A DNA stretch of 20,176 nt from CAYMJV01 sp964390545. Its GTDB lineage: Bacteria > Desulfobacterota > BSN033 > UBA1163. Positions 1 to 7,206 of the stretch are shown here, in pieces; the stretch's first letter is position 1; each line of letters opens with the position of its first letter. The translations under genes were made by a program, and so were the position numbers. Under the pieces are notes generated by a model. It saw nothing but the letters and a program-made list of their open reading frames with translations. It searched no databases and was not told the origin of the DNA. The DNA is taken from the NCBI GenBank assembly GCA_964390545.1, contig CAYMJV010000055.1:1-20176 (forward strand). The letters are read 5' to 3'.

Positions 1-517
1 TTTGTTGTTCTTACCTGCCTAATCATATGCTGATTGAACTCTTAATTCTTTGGGGAAAATCGTCTTAATTGAACTGTGTTTGGGTTTGGGGTCAAAATTT
101 AATCCCCACACACACGCGCGCTATGATCGAAGGTATTCAGAAAGATGATAGATGATATATGATAAGAACTTGCTTTAGGATGAATCGAATATAGAATGAA
201 GGGAGTAGTATGTCAAGAAAAATGACCACCGATGATTACCGATAGAAATTAAGTATGTTTCGCTAAAATGTCTGTTTGTGGAGTACAGGAAGGAGTCCTT
301 ATCTTTGACAAATCCCGCCGACCAAAAAGCCAAATATGTTACGTATAGCACCTACTACTATTCACCCTAAGACAAGCTCTGAGCTTAAAGATTACTGATA
401 GAAACATGCATCTTTGAAAGAAATAGGGCAAAGCATTCCCCGACTAAGAACTACGCTGCCTCTTATAGATAACAGCAATGCAGATTCTCAACCCTCGTAA
501 AGGTTCTCGGCATGGAC
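1..517. other. A/T-rich intergenic stretch, no gene recognised
   Basis: No open frame here reads like a protein. Visible structure is limited to three items. Positions 107-121 are a 15-base alternating purine/pyrimidine run of CA then CG steps. A 15-base direct repeat, GATTACYGATAGAAA, occurs at 234-248 and 390-404 with one mismatch. A leftward promoter is listed separately. I see no terminator for the leftward genes that end at 518. The stretch may be decayed sequence. Confidence 0.5.
188..216 (-). promoter_or_regulatory. Predicted sigma70-type promoter firing leftward off the window edge
   Basis: On the minus strand a perfect TTGACA (216 to 211) is followed after 17 bases by TATATT (193 to 188), which matches the -10 consensus at 5 of 6 positions. 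Transcription would start near 181 and run toward position 1. No convincing start codon with a ribosome binding site lies between 180 and 1, so the driven gene, if any, is probably outside the window. The call is from motif match only. Confidence 0.45.
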
Positions 518-811
518 TTACGCCTGAACACTAACCTTATAGCGTTCTCCGGCAGGTGGCCCAGCAAGAACCCCTCCAAGTTTACCCATTAACTCCTTGT
601 AGAGAGGGCTGGTTTCAAATGCTGTCAGATCGGCTTCTGTCTCCCACAGGTTGATGGAGATGGCTTTGCCCGTATCGCTCTGTGTAAGGAGAAGCTGGCC
701 TTTGAATCCTTTCTGGCCCTTCATAGCCGGTACTATAGAATCCTTAACTATGCGGCTTGCTTCATCGATCTTGCCAAGCTTAAACTGAATATTCACTGCT
801 CTTGCCTGCAT
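518..811 (-). CDS. Small dimeric alpha/beta-barrel protein, antibiotic biosynthesis monooxygenase (ABM)-like
   Basis: A 97-residue protein whose pattern fits the ABM/ferredoxin-like dimeric barrel fold. An N-terminal strand (ARAVNIQFKLG) is followed by an amphipathic helix (EASRIVKDSIVPAMKGQKG), a strand (KGQLLLTQSD), a strand with the family-typical ISINLWET, and a helix rich in E, L and F. Such proteins are small cofactor-free monooxygenases or heme/stress-related barrels. The substrate cannot be told from sequence. The start is well supported: AGGAGGT lies on the minus strand at 824-818, six bases before ATG. It sits 36 bp downstream of the 209-residue gene on the same strand, so the two probably form one transcript. 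The fold call is reasonable and the enzymatic role is unknown. Confidence 0.75.
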   Translation of the reverse strand: MQARAVNIQFKLGKIDEASRIVKDSIVPAMKGQKGFKGQLLLTQSDTGKAISINLWETEADLTAFETSPLYKELMGKLGGVLAGPPAGERYKVSVQA

Positions 812-847
812 GATGACACCTCCTGACGGGTGTGGTTTCGGACCAAG

Positions 848-1477
848 CTACTTCAATGGAGCTAAAATACCCGTACAGCTATTTCCATGCCTATTGAATT
901 TCATGTCTACCTTGAACTGCTCAGCTACCCACGTCGGATAGGTGCTCTGGCAACCCACACGGCAAATGTCATCGGTATCTGGGAAATCCAGTATTTTGCA
1001 GCGAGGAATATCAAGCATTGCCTTGTTCTGAGTCAACTCGGGCACGGTGAAAGGAGTTAACCACTGCAGTTGGTAGCCCATCTGCTTTGATGTCATGGCA
1101 AAGGCTGTACCGGGAGAAAATGCTCTGATGATTTTCAACATAAACAGGGCTGGACTATCATTCTTCTTTATCAACGCCTCGACTTCAGCACGCTCGAATT
1201 TCTTAAGACCATCTTCCCCCATCTGCTTTCGAACGAAGGGGTAGATGTTTTTCGCTAGCCAGATCCAATTACCATAGGCTACTTCATACTTTTCCTCAAA
1301 TGAAGCCCCCTCAGGAATGGGCTTAAACCCCTTCTGCCAGATGCCCTTAAGTTCACTTACCGCTTGATCCCCCAAATGTTTCTGCACAAAAGGGACAATA
1401 AACGATTCATCAAACTTCACATTATCCATCACCTTGGCGTACTTCTCACTATATGGCATCTCTTTAACTTTAACCAT
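848..1477 (-). CDS. Uncharacterised 209-residue cysteine-containing protein
   Basis: I do not recognise the family with certainty. The protein is soluble, with no signal peptide or membrane segment. The N-terminal half looks helical and charged. The C-terminal part has conserved-looking cysteines at C160, C172, C176 (a C-x3-C pair) and C201, ending in a GNSCTGILAPL motif. The arrangement of a late C-x3-C and a G-x-x-C near the end loosely recalls the L-2-amino-thiazoline-4-carboxylate hydrolase-like proteins common in anaerobes, but that is a weak resemblance. The start is secure: AAAGGAGGG lies just upstream of ATG. A TTGACA/TAGATT promoter lies about 65-70 bases further up. It is the first gene of a two-gene leftward transcript with the monooxygenase-fold gene. 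Function is unknown. Confidence 0.7.
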   Translation of the reverse strand: MVKVKEMPYSEKYAKVMDNVKFDESFIVPFVQKHLGDQAVSELKGIWQKGFKPIPEGASFEEKYEVAYGNWIWLAKNIYPFVRKQMGEDGLKKFERAEVEALIKKNDSPALFMLKIIRAFSPGTAFAMTSKQMGYQLQWLTPFTVPELTQNKAMLDIPRCKILDFPDTDDICRVGCQSTYPTWVAEQFKVDMKFNRHGNSCTGILAPLK

Positions 1478-1487
1478 GGTACCCTCC

Positions 1488-1545
1488 TTTCTTATGAAGG
1501 TTTAAAGCCGCCTTTCATTTATTTGATCACCCTATTTCTTATGAA
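1488..1545. repeat. 11-base direct repeat TTTCTTATGAA flanking the leftward leader
   Basis: Identical copies lie at 1488-1498 and 1535-1545, with start points 47 bp apart. Each contains the palindromic half-sites TTC-N4-GAA. One copy abuts the Shine-Dalgarno of the 209-residue gene. The other sits at the expected transcription start of the 1549-1576 promoter. They may be operator sites or a small duplication. Confidence 0.35.
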
Positions 1546-1548
1546 ATC

Positions 1549-1576
1549 AATCTATCAAAAATGGAAAGGGTGTCAA
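1549..1576 (-). promoter_or_regulatory. Predicted sigma70-type promoter for the 209-residue/monooxygenase-fold gene pair
   Basis: On the minus strand a perfect TTGACA (1576 to 1571) is followed after 16 bases by TAGATT (1554 to 1549). Expected start of transcription is near 1542, giving a leader of about 65 bases before the ATG at 1477. Position and strand fit the downstream genes. Confidence 0.45.
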
Positions 1577-1708
1577 TACCCAAAGTGAGGTTATGAAAAT
1601 TATCTTTTTAAGTGAGTTTAGAGAAAGGTATTGATATAGGGAAAGACAGAGGTTACTGATTTGGATTTGAAATCTTGTACTATGGAACAGAAATGAACAA
1701 TCAATGTT

Positions 1709-1816
1709 TCAGGAAGAAGTCACCAAGACCTGGACAACCTCTTTAAGGTCAAATCGTGATTTTCTACTGTACGCCTCCAGTATTCCCAAACCAAAATAAC
1801 GAAGAGATGCTAACAT
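1709..1816 (-). pseudogene. Possible 35-codon gene remnant
   Basis: Reading leftward from ATG at 1816, a short frame encodes residues beginning MLASLRYFGLGILEAYS and ending in a well-formed helix, FDLKEVVQVLVTSS, before TGA. The composition looks like a real protein C-terminus rather than random translation. The frame stays open for only about nine more codons upstream before a stop, and there is no well-placed Shine-Dalgarno. It may be the tail of a decayed gene or a very small ORF. I cannot name it. Confidence 0.2.
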
Positions 1817-1971
1817 AAGAAATGTGGATCCTGAAACAATACTGAGTCAAGCTCAGCACAAGGTTCAAGGATGACATTTAAGAGGGGAGGAAGAGAAGGC
1901 AATTTGTGATTATATTCCCTTTACTTTTTTGGATGGGTGTATTATAGGTCTCTCAAATTGAAGGAGAAGGA

Positions 1972-3090
1972 ATGAATAAAGGACTCAAAGGGCTTGAGGA
2001 AAAAGTGATCAGTCAAGACCTGTGCGCTGTTTGCGGAGCCTGTCTCTCGCTTTGTCCTTACCTCCGCTCATGGAAAGGAAGAGTCGTCAAACTCGATAAC
2101 TGCAACCTGGAAGAGGGGAGATGTTTTGCTTACTGTCCCCGGACCGAAGTCGATCTCGACGGCCTTTACCAGAGAATTTTTGGGAACGGTTATGAAGAGA
2201 TTGAAATGGGCCCCTTCAAAAAAATTATGATGGCGAGGGCAAGGGATCCTCAGCTCACAAAAAAGGCTCAAACCGGAGGGGTTGTCTCTGCTCTGTTTGA
2301 TTTTGCATTAAAAGAAGGAATGATTCAGAGTGGTGTTTTAACACCCAGAGATGGAGAGCTCCTCCCTCAGGGAAAGATCATAAAGAATCGGAAGCAAATC
2401 CTCAGCTGTGCTGGTTCGAGTTATGTATCCGGTCCTACTCTAGAAGCATTGAATAGAGGTCCATGGAAGGGGAAGGAAAGGATAGGCATTGTGGGTTTGC
2501 CCTGCCAGGTCCTCGCTTTGACGAGAATGAAGGCATCGAAGCTCGACAAAAAAACTCCCATTGACCGCGTAGACCTCGTGATTGGTCTCTTCTGCACGTG
2601 GGCCCTTGAGTATAAACCCTTTATGGCTTTCTTGAAGGAGCGAGTCAATGGCCTTTCTATCAAAAAATTGAATATTACACCCCCGCCGGAGAGAATATTG
2701 GAAGTGACGGCTGGAAATAAATTGGTCCGGATACCCGTTGACGACATTCGGCCCTTCATACGGTCCAGTTGTCTGGTCTGCCTCGACATGACAGCGGAAC
2801 TTTCAGATATCTCTGTTGGAACCGTAGAAGGCAAGGAGGGTTGGAATACGGTAATCGTTCGCACCGCCATGGGAGAAGATCTGCTGAAAAGAGCGAAGAA
2901 GGCAGGGATCATCGAAACCAAATCTCTCCCCAAGGATAATCTGAACCATTTGATAGAAGCCTCGCTTCTCAAGAAGAGGCGGGCTCTCGATGCCCTGAAG
3001 GAAAGAGGAGGGATTGAGAAAGGCTATTTAACCCTCTCAGCTGATTTGATCAAACGCATCGTTTCAGCGTCGGGGGAGACCAAACCATGA
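1972..3090 (+). CDS. FrhB/FdhB-like iron-sulfur flavoprotein (coenzyme F420 hydrogenase/dehydrogenase beta-subunit family)
   Basis: A 372-residue soluble protein of the FrhB family, which binds FAD and [4Fe-4S] clusters and moves electrons between ferredoxin-like donors and a partner acceptor. The N-terminus has a ferredoxin-type C18-x2-C21-x2-C24-x3-C28-P motif, then C44, C51 and C55-P. The FrhB N-domain follows with TGGVVSALFDFAL and GLPCQVLAL (C178). The C-domain carries C267-x2-C270-x-D and a SDISVGTVEGKEGWN stretch, typical of the family. The start has a strong GAAGGAGAAGG. Its TGA overlaps the iorA ATG by 4 bp (ATGA), so the two are translationally coupled. The family assignment is firm. 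The electron acceptor is unknown, and coupling to indolepyruvate oxidoreductase is inferred from position. F420 use is not implied. Confidence 0.88.
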   Translation: MNKGLKGLEEKVISQDLCAVCGACLSLCPYLRSWKGRVVKLDNCNLEEGRCFAYCPRTEVDLDGLYQRIFGNGYEEIEMGPFKKIMMARARDPQLTKKAQTGGVVSALFDFALKEGMIQSGVLTPRDGELLPQGKIIKNRKQILSCAGSSYVSGPTLEALNRGPWKGKERIGIVGLPCQVLALTRMKASKLDKKTPIDRVDLVIGLFCTWALEYKPFMAFLKERVNGLSIKKLNITPPPERILEVTAGNKLVRIPVDDIRPFIRSSCLVCLDMTAELSDISVGTVEGKEGWNTVIVRTAMGEDLLKRAKKAGIIETKSLPKDNLNHLIEASLLKKRRALDALKERGGIEKGYLTLSADLIKRIVSASGETKP

Positions 3091-4997
3091 GTTCCATCGC
3101 TCAGAATGCTCCGGGGAAAACAGTCCTCCTGATGGGAAATGAGGCCATCGCCCGCGGTGCTCTTGAGGCAGGGGTGAAGGTCTGTGCTGCCTATCCGGGG
3201 AATCCTTCGTCTGAGATCATCGGGACCCTGGCCAAAGTCGCGGGAGAAATGGGGCTTCATGTGGAATGGTCAGTGAATGAGAAGGTCGCCTTGGAAGTGG
3301 CGGCTGCCGCATCCTTTGCAGGGCTGAGAGGGCTCTGCGCCATGAAGCAGAATGGTCTCAATGTAGCCTCCGACTTCCTCCTTAACCTCAATCTCACAGG
3401 GACCGATGGAGGACTTGTCCTGGTGGTTGCCGATGATCCATCAGGGGTCTCCTCAAGCAACGAAGAAGATTCGCGTATCTATGCCAAACTGGGTGACCTG
3501 CCGCTTCTGGAACCCGCCACCTTCCAGGAAGCCAAAGAGATGACCAAGACGGCCTTTGAGATCTCGGAGCAACTGGGACTGCCTGTTTTGATTCGAAGCG
3601 TCACGCGAGTCTCCCATGCGCGGGGAAATGTTTCTCTTGACGAACTCCCCAAAGGGGATCCTAAACCGAGATTTGACCCCTCCCGGCCGCGATGTGCTTT
3701 TCCTGCCGTGCCGAACCACAAGGTCCTCCATGAAAAATTTAACAAGGCGAAGCAGATCTTCGAAGAATTGCCATTCAATTTCTACCGGGGCCCTGAGAAA
3801 GCGGAATTGTTGGTCGTCACCAGTGGAAGCGGATATATGTATTCATTGGAAGCAGTCGTCAACCTGGGCCTTCAAGACAAGGTAGGGATCCTGAAAATGG
3901 GGACTACCTGGCCCCTTCCAGAAAATTTTGTCCTCAAAAACCTCGAGAAGACGGACCGAATTCTTTTTATCGAGGAAGTCGATCCCTTTCTTGAGAATAA
4001 TGTGAAAGAGACCTATGCCCAGAACTGCACCGACTTGGGGCTCAAATCTTTTTTTGGAAAGGCGAGCAAGGACGTACCAGAAGTCGGCGAGCTTAACCCC
4101 GAAATCGTCACCCATGCGATTGAGAAACTTCTCAACATTTCATTTGAACCACGGCCTGCAGATTATGTCCAACGAGTCCATGAAGCTGCTTCAGAGCTCG
4201 TCCCAGCCAGGGCGCTCGGTTTCTGCGCAGGGTGCCCGCACCGGGCCACCTACTGGGCAGTGAAGGTGGCTCTCGCCTTAGACGGCAGAGGCGGCTTCGT
4301 CCTCGGCGACATTGGTTGCTATTCCTTGGGAGCAGGGCCTTCTGGGTTCGGTCAGATGAAGACGCTTCACGCCATGGGCTCAGGAGCTGGACTGGCCTGC
4401 GGATTCGGCCAGCTTGACCGGTTCGGACTGGAGCAGCCCGTCGTTGCTGTCTGCGGCGATTCAACCTTTTATCATGCGGCCATGCCGGCTCTGGTGAATG
4501 CCTATTACAATGGATCAAACTTCTTGCTTCTTCTTTTGGACAACAATGCGACAGCCATGACAGGTTTTCAACCCCATCCAGGAACAGGTTTGACCGCTAC
4601 AGGGGAGGCAGCTCCGGTCGTCGATCTCAAGGCCGTCTGTGAAGGTTTCGGGGCTCGTGTGGAGGTTGTTGATCCCTTTGATGTGTCTGCCACAGTGGAA
4701 ACAATGCTGAGACTCCTTCAAGATGAGAAAGGGGTGAAGGTATTGATTCTGAAAAGAGAGTGCGCCCTGGTCAGTGCCAAGCAACAAAAAAGCCTTTACA
4801 AGGTTGAAGTCGATCAAGATCGCTGCCTCGGGGAAAGCTGCGGTTGCAACCGCCTCTGCACACGTATCTTCAAATGTCCTGGTCTGATGTGGGACTCCAC
4901 GACTGAAAAGGCCCGTATTGATGAAGCCATCTGCACAGGGTGCGGGGTCTGCGCCGAGATCTGTCCTGCTTCGGCGATCCAGAAGGAGGTGGCATAA
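3087..4997 (+). CDS. iorA: Indolepyruvate:ferredoxin oxidoreductase, alpha subunit
   Basis: A 636-residue subunit of the enzyme that oxidatively decarboxylates indolepyruvate and other aryl-pyruvates to the acyl-CoA, passing electrons to ferredoxin in the cytoplasm. The order of domains is typical. A pyrimidine-binding domain comes first (CAAYPGNPSSEI near residue 35), then a transketolase-like middle. The TPP/Mg domain has GDIGCY at 407-412 and GDS at 457-459, followed about 27 residues later by D485-N-N. A C-terminal two-cluster ferredoxin module has C580, C585, C587, C591 and C596 for one cluster and C616-x2-C-x2-C-x3-C626-P for the other. Length matches the family. The ATG overlaps the stop of the FrhB-like gene. 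The iorB ATG follows its TAA with no gap. Product call is secure. Confidence 0.95.
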   Translation: MSSIAQNAPGKTVLLMGNEAIARGALEAGVKVCAAYPGNPSSEIIGTLAKVAGEMGLHVEWSVNEKVALEVAAAASFAGLRGLCAMKQNGLNVASDFLLNLNLTGTDGGLVLVVADDPSGVSSSNEEDSRIYAKLGDLPLLEPATFQEAKEMTKTAFEISEQLGLPVLIRSVTRVSHARGNVSLDELPKGDPKPRFDPSRPRCAFPAVPNHKVLHEKFNKAKQIFEELPFNFYRGPEKAELLVVTSGSGYMYSLEAVVNLGLQDKVGILKMGTTWPLPENFVLKNLEKTDRILFIEEVDPFLENNVKETYAQNCTDLGLKSFFGKASKDVPEVGELNPEIVTHAIEKLLNISFEPRPADYVQRVHEAASELVPARALGFCAGCPHRATYWAVKVALALDGRGGFVLGDIGCYSLGAGPSGFGQMKTLHAMGSGAGLACGFGQLDRFGLEQPVVAVCGDSTFYHAAMPALVNAYYNGSNFLLLLLDNNATAMTGFQPHPGTGLTATGEAAPVVDLKAVCEGFGARVEVVDPFDVSATVETMLRLLQDEKGVKVLILKRECALVSAKQQKSLYKVEVDQDRCLGESCGCNRLCTRIFKCPGLMWDSTTEKARIDEAICTGCGVCAEICPASAIQKEVA

Positions 4998-5612
4998 ATG
5001 TTCCTCTCGAAAGATCCCTTCAATGTCATTATTGGCGGAGTTGGGGGACAGGGGAACGTTTTGGCCTCTCAGATTCTGGGTGAGATGCTCGTCTCCCAGG
5101 GGTATGTGATCACCATTGGAGAGACGTATGGTGCCTCGCAGCGTGGGGGTGCGGTGATGAGCCATCTGCGGATTTCTACCAAAGATCAATTTTCACCCCT
5201 AATTCCGGAAGGGCAATGTGACCTGCTCGTTTCTCTGGAGCCGGTCGAGGGTCTCAGGATACTGGACACCTACGGGAATCCCAGAGTGATGACCCTTCTG
5301 AACACCCGCCCCATCCACCCCATTGATGTCATCTCGGGGAGTGCGACCTATCCAGAAGTCTCAAGAGTGATTTCCAAGATAAAGGAACTGAGCAGACGGG
5401 TCTGGACGCTGAATGCCACGGAGATCGCTTTGGAGATGGGCGATCCCATCTTTTCAAACATTGTCATGTTGGGAGCCCTTTGTGCCATCGGTGTCTTGCC
5501 CATCAATCATCAAGGGTTCGATACGATCATCCGGGATCTTCTGCCCTCACGGTTGCTGGAAGAAAATTTGAAGGCCTTTGATAAGGGAAGGGAGGCGGTG
5601 CAAGAGATTTGA
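4998..5612 (+). CDS. iorB: Indolepyruvate:ferredoxin oxidoreductase, beta subunit
   Basis: A 204-residue protein of the pyruvate/ketoisovalerate oxidoreductase gamma-domain family, the second subunit of IorAB. Early residues carry the diagnostic IIGGVGGQGNVLASQIL loop, and GETYGASQRGGAVMSHLR follows, both typical of IorB and involved in the CoA/TPP interface. Length is usual for the family. ATG begins directly after the iorA TAA, and AAGGAGGTG at 4983-4991 inside the end of iorA supplies the ribosome binding site. Its TGA overlaps a TTG that opens the nadE frame (TTGA). Subunit stoichiometry with IorA is set by this coupling. The role is confident. Substrate range among aryl- and branched 2-oxoacids cannot be told. 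Confidence 0.93.
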   Translation: MFLSKDPFNVIIGGVGGQGNVLASQILGEMLVSQGYVITIGETYGASQRGGAVMSHLRISTKDQFSPLIPEGQCDLLVSLEPVEGLRILDTYGNPRVMTLLNTRPIHPIDVISGSATYPEVSRVISKIKELSRRVWTLNATEIALEMGDPIFSNIVMLGALCAIGVLPINHQGFDTIIRDLLPSRLLEENLKAFDKGREAVQEI

Positions 5613-6553
5613 GGAACTTAGAGGATCTTAGGTTCCAGATGAAAATTAAGCCCGAAGAGGTCTCTCCTTCTTTGGAGAATTTCGTCAGGGAATACGTGGA
5701 CAAATTGGAGAGATCTGGGGTGATCTTAGGACTAAGTGGAGGGATTGATTCTGCGGTCCTTGCTACTTTGTGTAAAAGAGCAGTTGGCCCCGAGAGAACC
5801 CTTGCGCTCATCATGCCCGAGAAAGACTCAGAGGATGAGCACATAAAAGACGCTCTAAATTTTGCGAAAGAATTAGGCATCGAGGCAAAACTGATTAACC
5901 TAACTCCCTATCTCAAGAAGTTGGGGGTCTATCGATTAGCTCCGTTAAGTAGAATTCCTTTTTCGCACAAATTAAGAGGGTCTTTGATTAAAAGAGCGTA
6001 TCATTTTTATGAACGGAAAACAGGAGAGAATCCTTTTTCAGCCAGTATGGTTGGTCTAAAAGGCAAAGAGTTCGGTTCTTTTATGAGCCATAAAGTTGCC
6101 TATTATCGGATAAAGCATAGAATGAGAATGATTCTCCTTTATTACTATGGAGAGCTCGAAAACAGATTGGTTGTTGGAGCCGCCAATAAGAGTGAATACG
6201 AGATTGGATATTTTGTCAAACATGGATGTGACGGTGCCACGGATATCATGCCTCTTATTCATCTCTATAAAACTCAATTGAGAGAACTCGCGAGATATTT
6301 AAATATTCCTTCAAGGATTATCGAAAAACCTCCATCACCCGATATTCTTCCGGGGATAGTTGATGAAGAAGCCATTGGGATTCCTTATGAGAAATTAGAT
6401 TTAATCTTGCTCGCTCTGAAAAAGGGATGGGAGAGCGGTGAGATGACAAAGATCTTGGAAATGGAAGAGAAAAAGATCACCCACGTGAAGAATTTAATGC
6501 AGAAATCTGAACATATGCGACAACTTTATGTTCCTGAGGACAGTTGTTTTTGA
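5609..6553 (+). CDS. nadE: NH3-dependent NAD+ synthetase
   Basis: A 314-residue N-type ATP pyrophosphatase that amidates nicotinate adenine dinucleotide to NAD using ammonia; no glutaminase domain is present. The P-loop LSGGIDS is at 42-48. The family-typical GAANKSEYEIGYF begins at 190, and DGATDIMPL with D208/D212 follows. Between NLTPYL (97-102) and AYYRIKHRMRM (from 164) lie about 60 residues, clearly longer than the short connection in E. coli NadE (275 aa). Two starts are possible: TTG at 5609 overlapping the iorB stop, or ATG at 5639 (residue 11). Neither has an ideal ribosome site. The gene is visibly richer in A/T than the ior genes before it, which may mean separate ancestry. The function call is strong and the start is uncertain. 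Confidence 0.88.
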   Translation: MRNLEDLRFQMKIKPEEVSPSLENFVREYVDKLERSGVILGLSGGIDSAVLATLCKRAVGPERTLALIMPEKDSEDEHIKDALNFAKELGIEAKLINLTPYLKKLGVYRLAPLSRIPFSHKLRGSLIKRAYHFYERKTGENPFSASMVGLKGKEFGSFMSHKVAYYRIKHRMRMILLYYYGELENRLVVGAANKSEYEIGYFVKHGCDGATDIMPLIHLYKTQLRELARYLNIPSRIIEKPPSPDILPGIVDEEAIGIPYEKLDLILLALKKGWESGEMTKILEMEEKKITHVKNLMQKSEHMRQLYVPEDSCF

Positions 6554-6570
6554 TTTCCAATATTCAATTC

Positions 6571-6682
6571 TGTCATTCCCGTGGAAACGGGAATCCAGGC
6601 TTGTCCCTGTGAAAACAGGGATCCAGAAGAAATAGATTCCTGCTGGAGTTTACCCCGTGCTCGATACGGGGCAGGGATGACA
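6571..6682. repeat. 112-bp palindromic interspersed element (MITE/REP-like)
   Basis: Imperfect terminal inverted repeats TGTCATTCCC (6571-6580) and GGGATGACA (6674-6682) enclose three internal hairpins. They are ATTCCCGT...ACGGGAAT at 6575-6594, CCCTGT-GAAA-ACAGGG at 6605-6620, and CCCCGT...ACGGGG at 6653-6671. The ATTCCC-N8-GGGAAT core resembles dispersed repeats known from several bacterial genomes, for example neisserial dRS3. No transposase is encoded. It lies between nadE and the TIGR04076 gene and could help end the nadE transcript, though there is no clean T-tract. Confidence 0.7.
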
Positions 6683-6729
6683 AGAGAAATAATTAATAAA
6701 TTCATTTTTTGTTGATAAGGAGGAGAAAG

Positions 6730-7047
6730 ATGGCAAAGCGGCATCCACTGAAAATTACGGTCATCAAAAAATTGAGTGCGAAGGAGGTTTATGGTAAGCC
6801 CCTCGCAGAAGTGACAGATGACTTCCCTGCCTATTGCGATCGCTTGGAGGTGGGGAAGGAATTTATTGTGGAGGAATCAGGGGCGATGCCTTCGGGCTTT
6901 TGCACCTGGGCCTGGCATGACATCTACCCGGCTGTCACGGGCCTGCGATTTGGTGGAAACTATCCCTGGATGAAAAAGGATGGAATGATCTACGCCTGCT
7001 GCAGTGATGGGGCACGCCCCGTCTTCTTTAAGATTGAAAGGCTATGA
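6730..7047 (+). CDS. TIGR04076-family small cysteine-containing protein
   Basis: A 105-residue soluble protein matching the pattern of the TIGR04076 family, common in anaerobes and of unknown function. After a lysine-rich start (MAKRHPLKITVIK) come C38 of the AYCDRLEVGKEF segment, MPSGFCTWAWHDIYPAV and a glycine pair. It ends in YACCSDGARPVFFKIER, where the adjacent cysteines and DGxRPVxF are the family signature. The ATG at 6730 is chosen because AAGGAGG sits six bases upstream. A TTG further up at 6709 would place that site inside the coding region. The cysteines could bind metal or act in redox, but that is conjecture. It stands alone on this strand between two stretches of repeats or small ORFs. 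Confidence 0.85.
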   Translation: MAKRHPLKITVIKKLSAKEVYGKPLAEVTDDFPAYCDRLEVGKEFIVEESGAMPSGFCTWAWHDIYPAVTGLRFGGNYPWMKKDGMIYACCSDGARPVFFKIERL

Positions 7048-7152
7048 GGAAAAAGCGCAGTCGATATTTGATCTGTATCATCAGAATTTTTATGAATACT
7101 TTCAGAAATTTCAATAATAGAAAGGCGAATCCACTGGAGGAGGTGAAATGAT

Positions 7153-7206
7153 ATGAAGAGGGTAAGGAAAAAGGATAGCTGTTTCGCAAGATCAAAACAC
7201 CTTTAG
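7153..7206 (+). CDS. Very small ORF (17 aa) with strong ribosome binding site
   Basis: An AGGAGGTG at 7138-7145 lies seven bases before ATG at 7153, an unusually good initiation site. The frame codes for only 17 residues (MKRVRKKDSCFARSKHL), very basic, before TAG. A second ATG at 7148 in another frame stops after two codons. The stop overlaps the stop of the convergent cysteine-rich ORF at 7203. It may be a true micro-peptide, or the surviving start of a lost gene. Confidence 0.2.
   Translation: MKRVRKKDSCFARSKHL

Larger units (their letters stand above)
1478..1971. other. Intergenic region between divergent transcripts
   Basis: This 494-bp A/T-rich gap separates the leftward pair from the rightward frhB-ior operon. 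It holds the leftward promoter at 1549-1576, an 11-base direct repeat and a possible 35-codon remnant, all listed separately. For the rightward operon only the Shine-Dalgarno GAAGGAGAAGG just before 1972 is clear. A TATTAT at 1940-1945 could be a -10 box, but I find no matching -35 at proper spacing. Confidence 0.5.

Noticed and set aside
107..121. CA/CG run as a functional Z-DNA site or slippage tract
   Set aside because: Only 15 bases long with no linked gene; too short to support a claim.
303..340. Rightward promoter at TTGACA 305
   Set aside because: No acceptable -10 box occurs at 16-18 bases, and no rightward gene follows.
2421..2972. 183-codon leftward frame opposite the FrhB-like gene
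   Set aside because: The opposite strand has clear FrhB motifs; this frame is a complement artefact.
4132..5189. Long leftward frames opposite iorA and iorB
   Set aside because: They are arginine- and proline-rich mirror translations of strongly coding sequence and have no independent signals.
6571..6682. Possible CRISPR-like repeat array
   Set aside because: The hairpins differ in sequence and spacing, with no regular direct repeats and no spacers of equal length.
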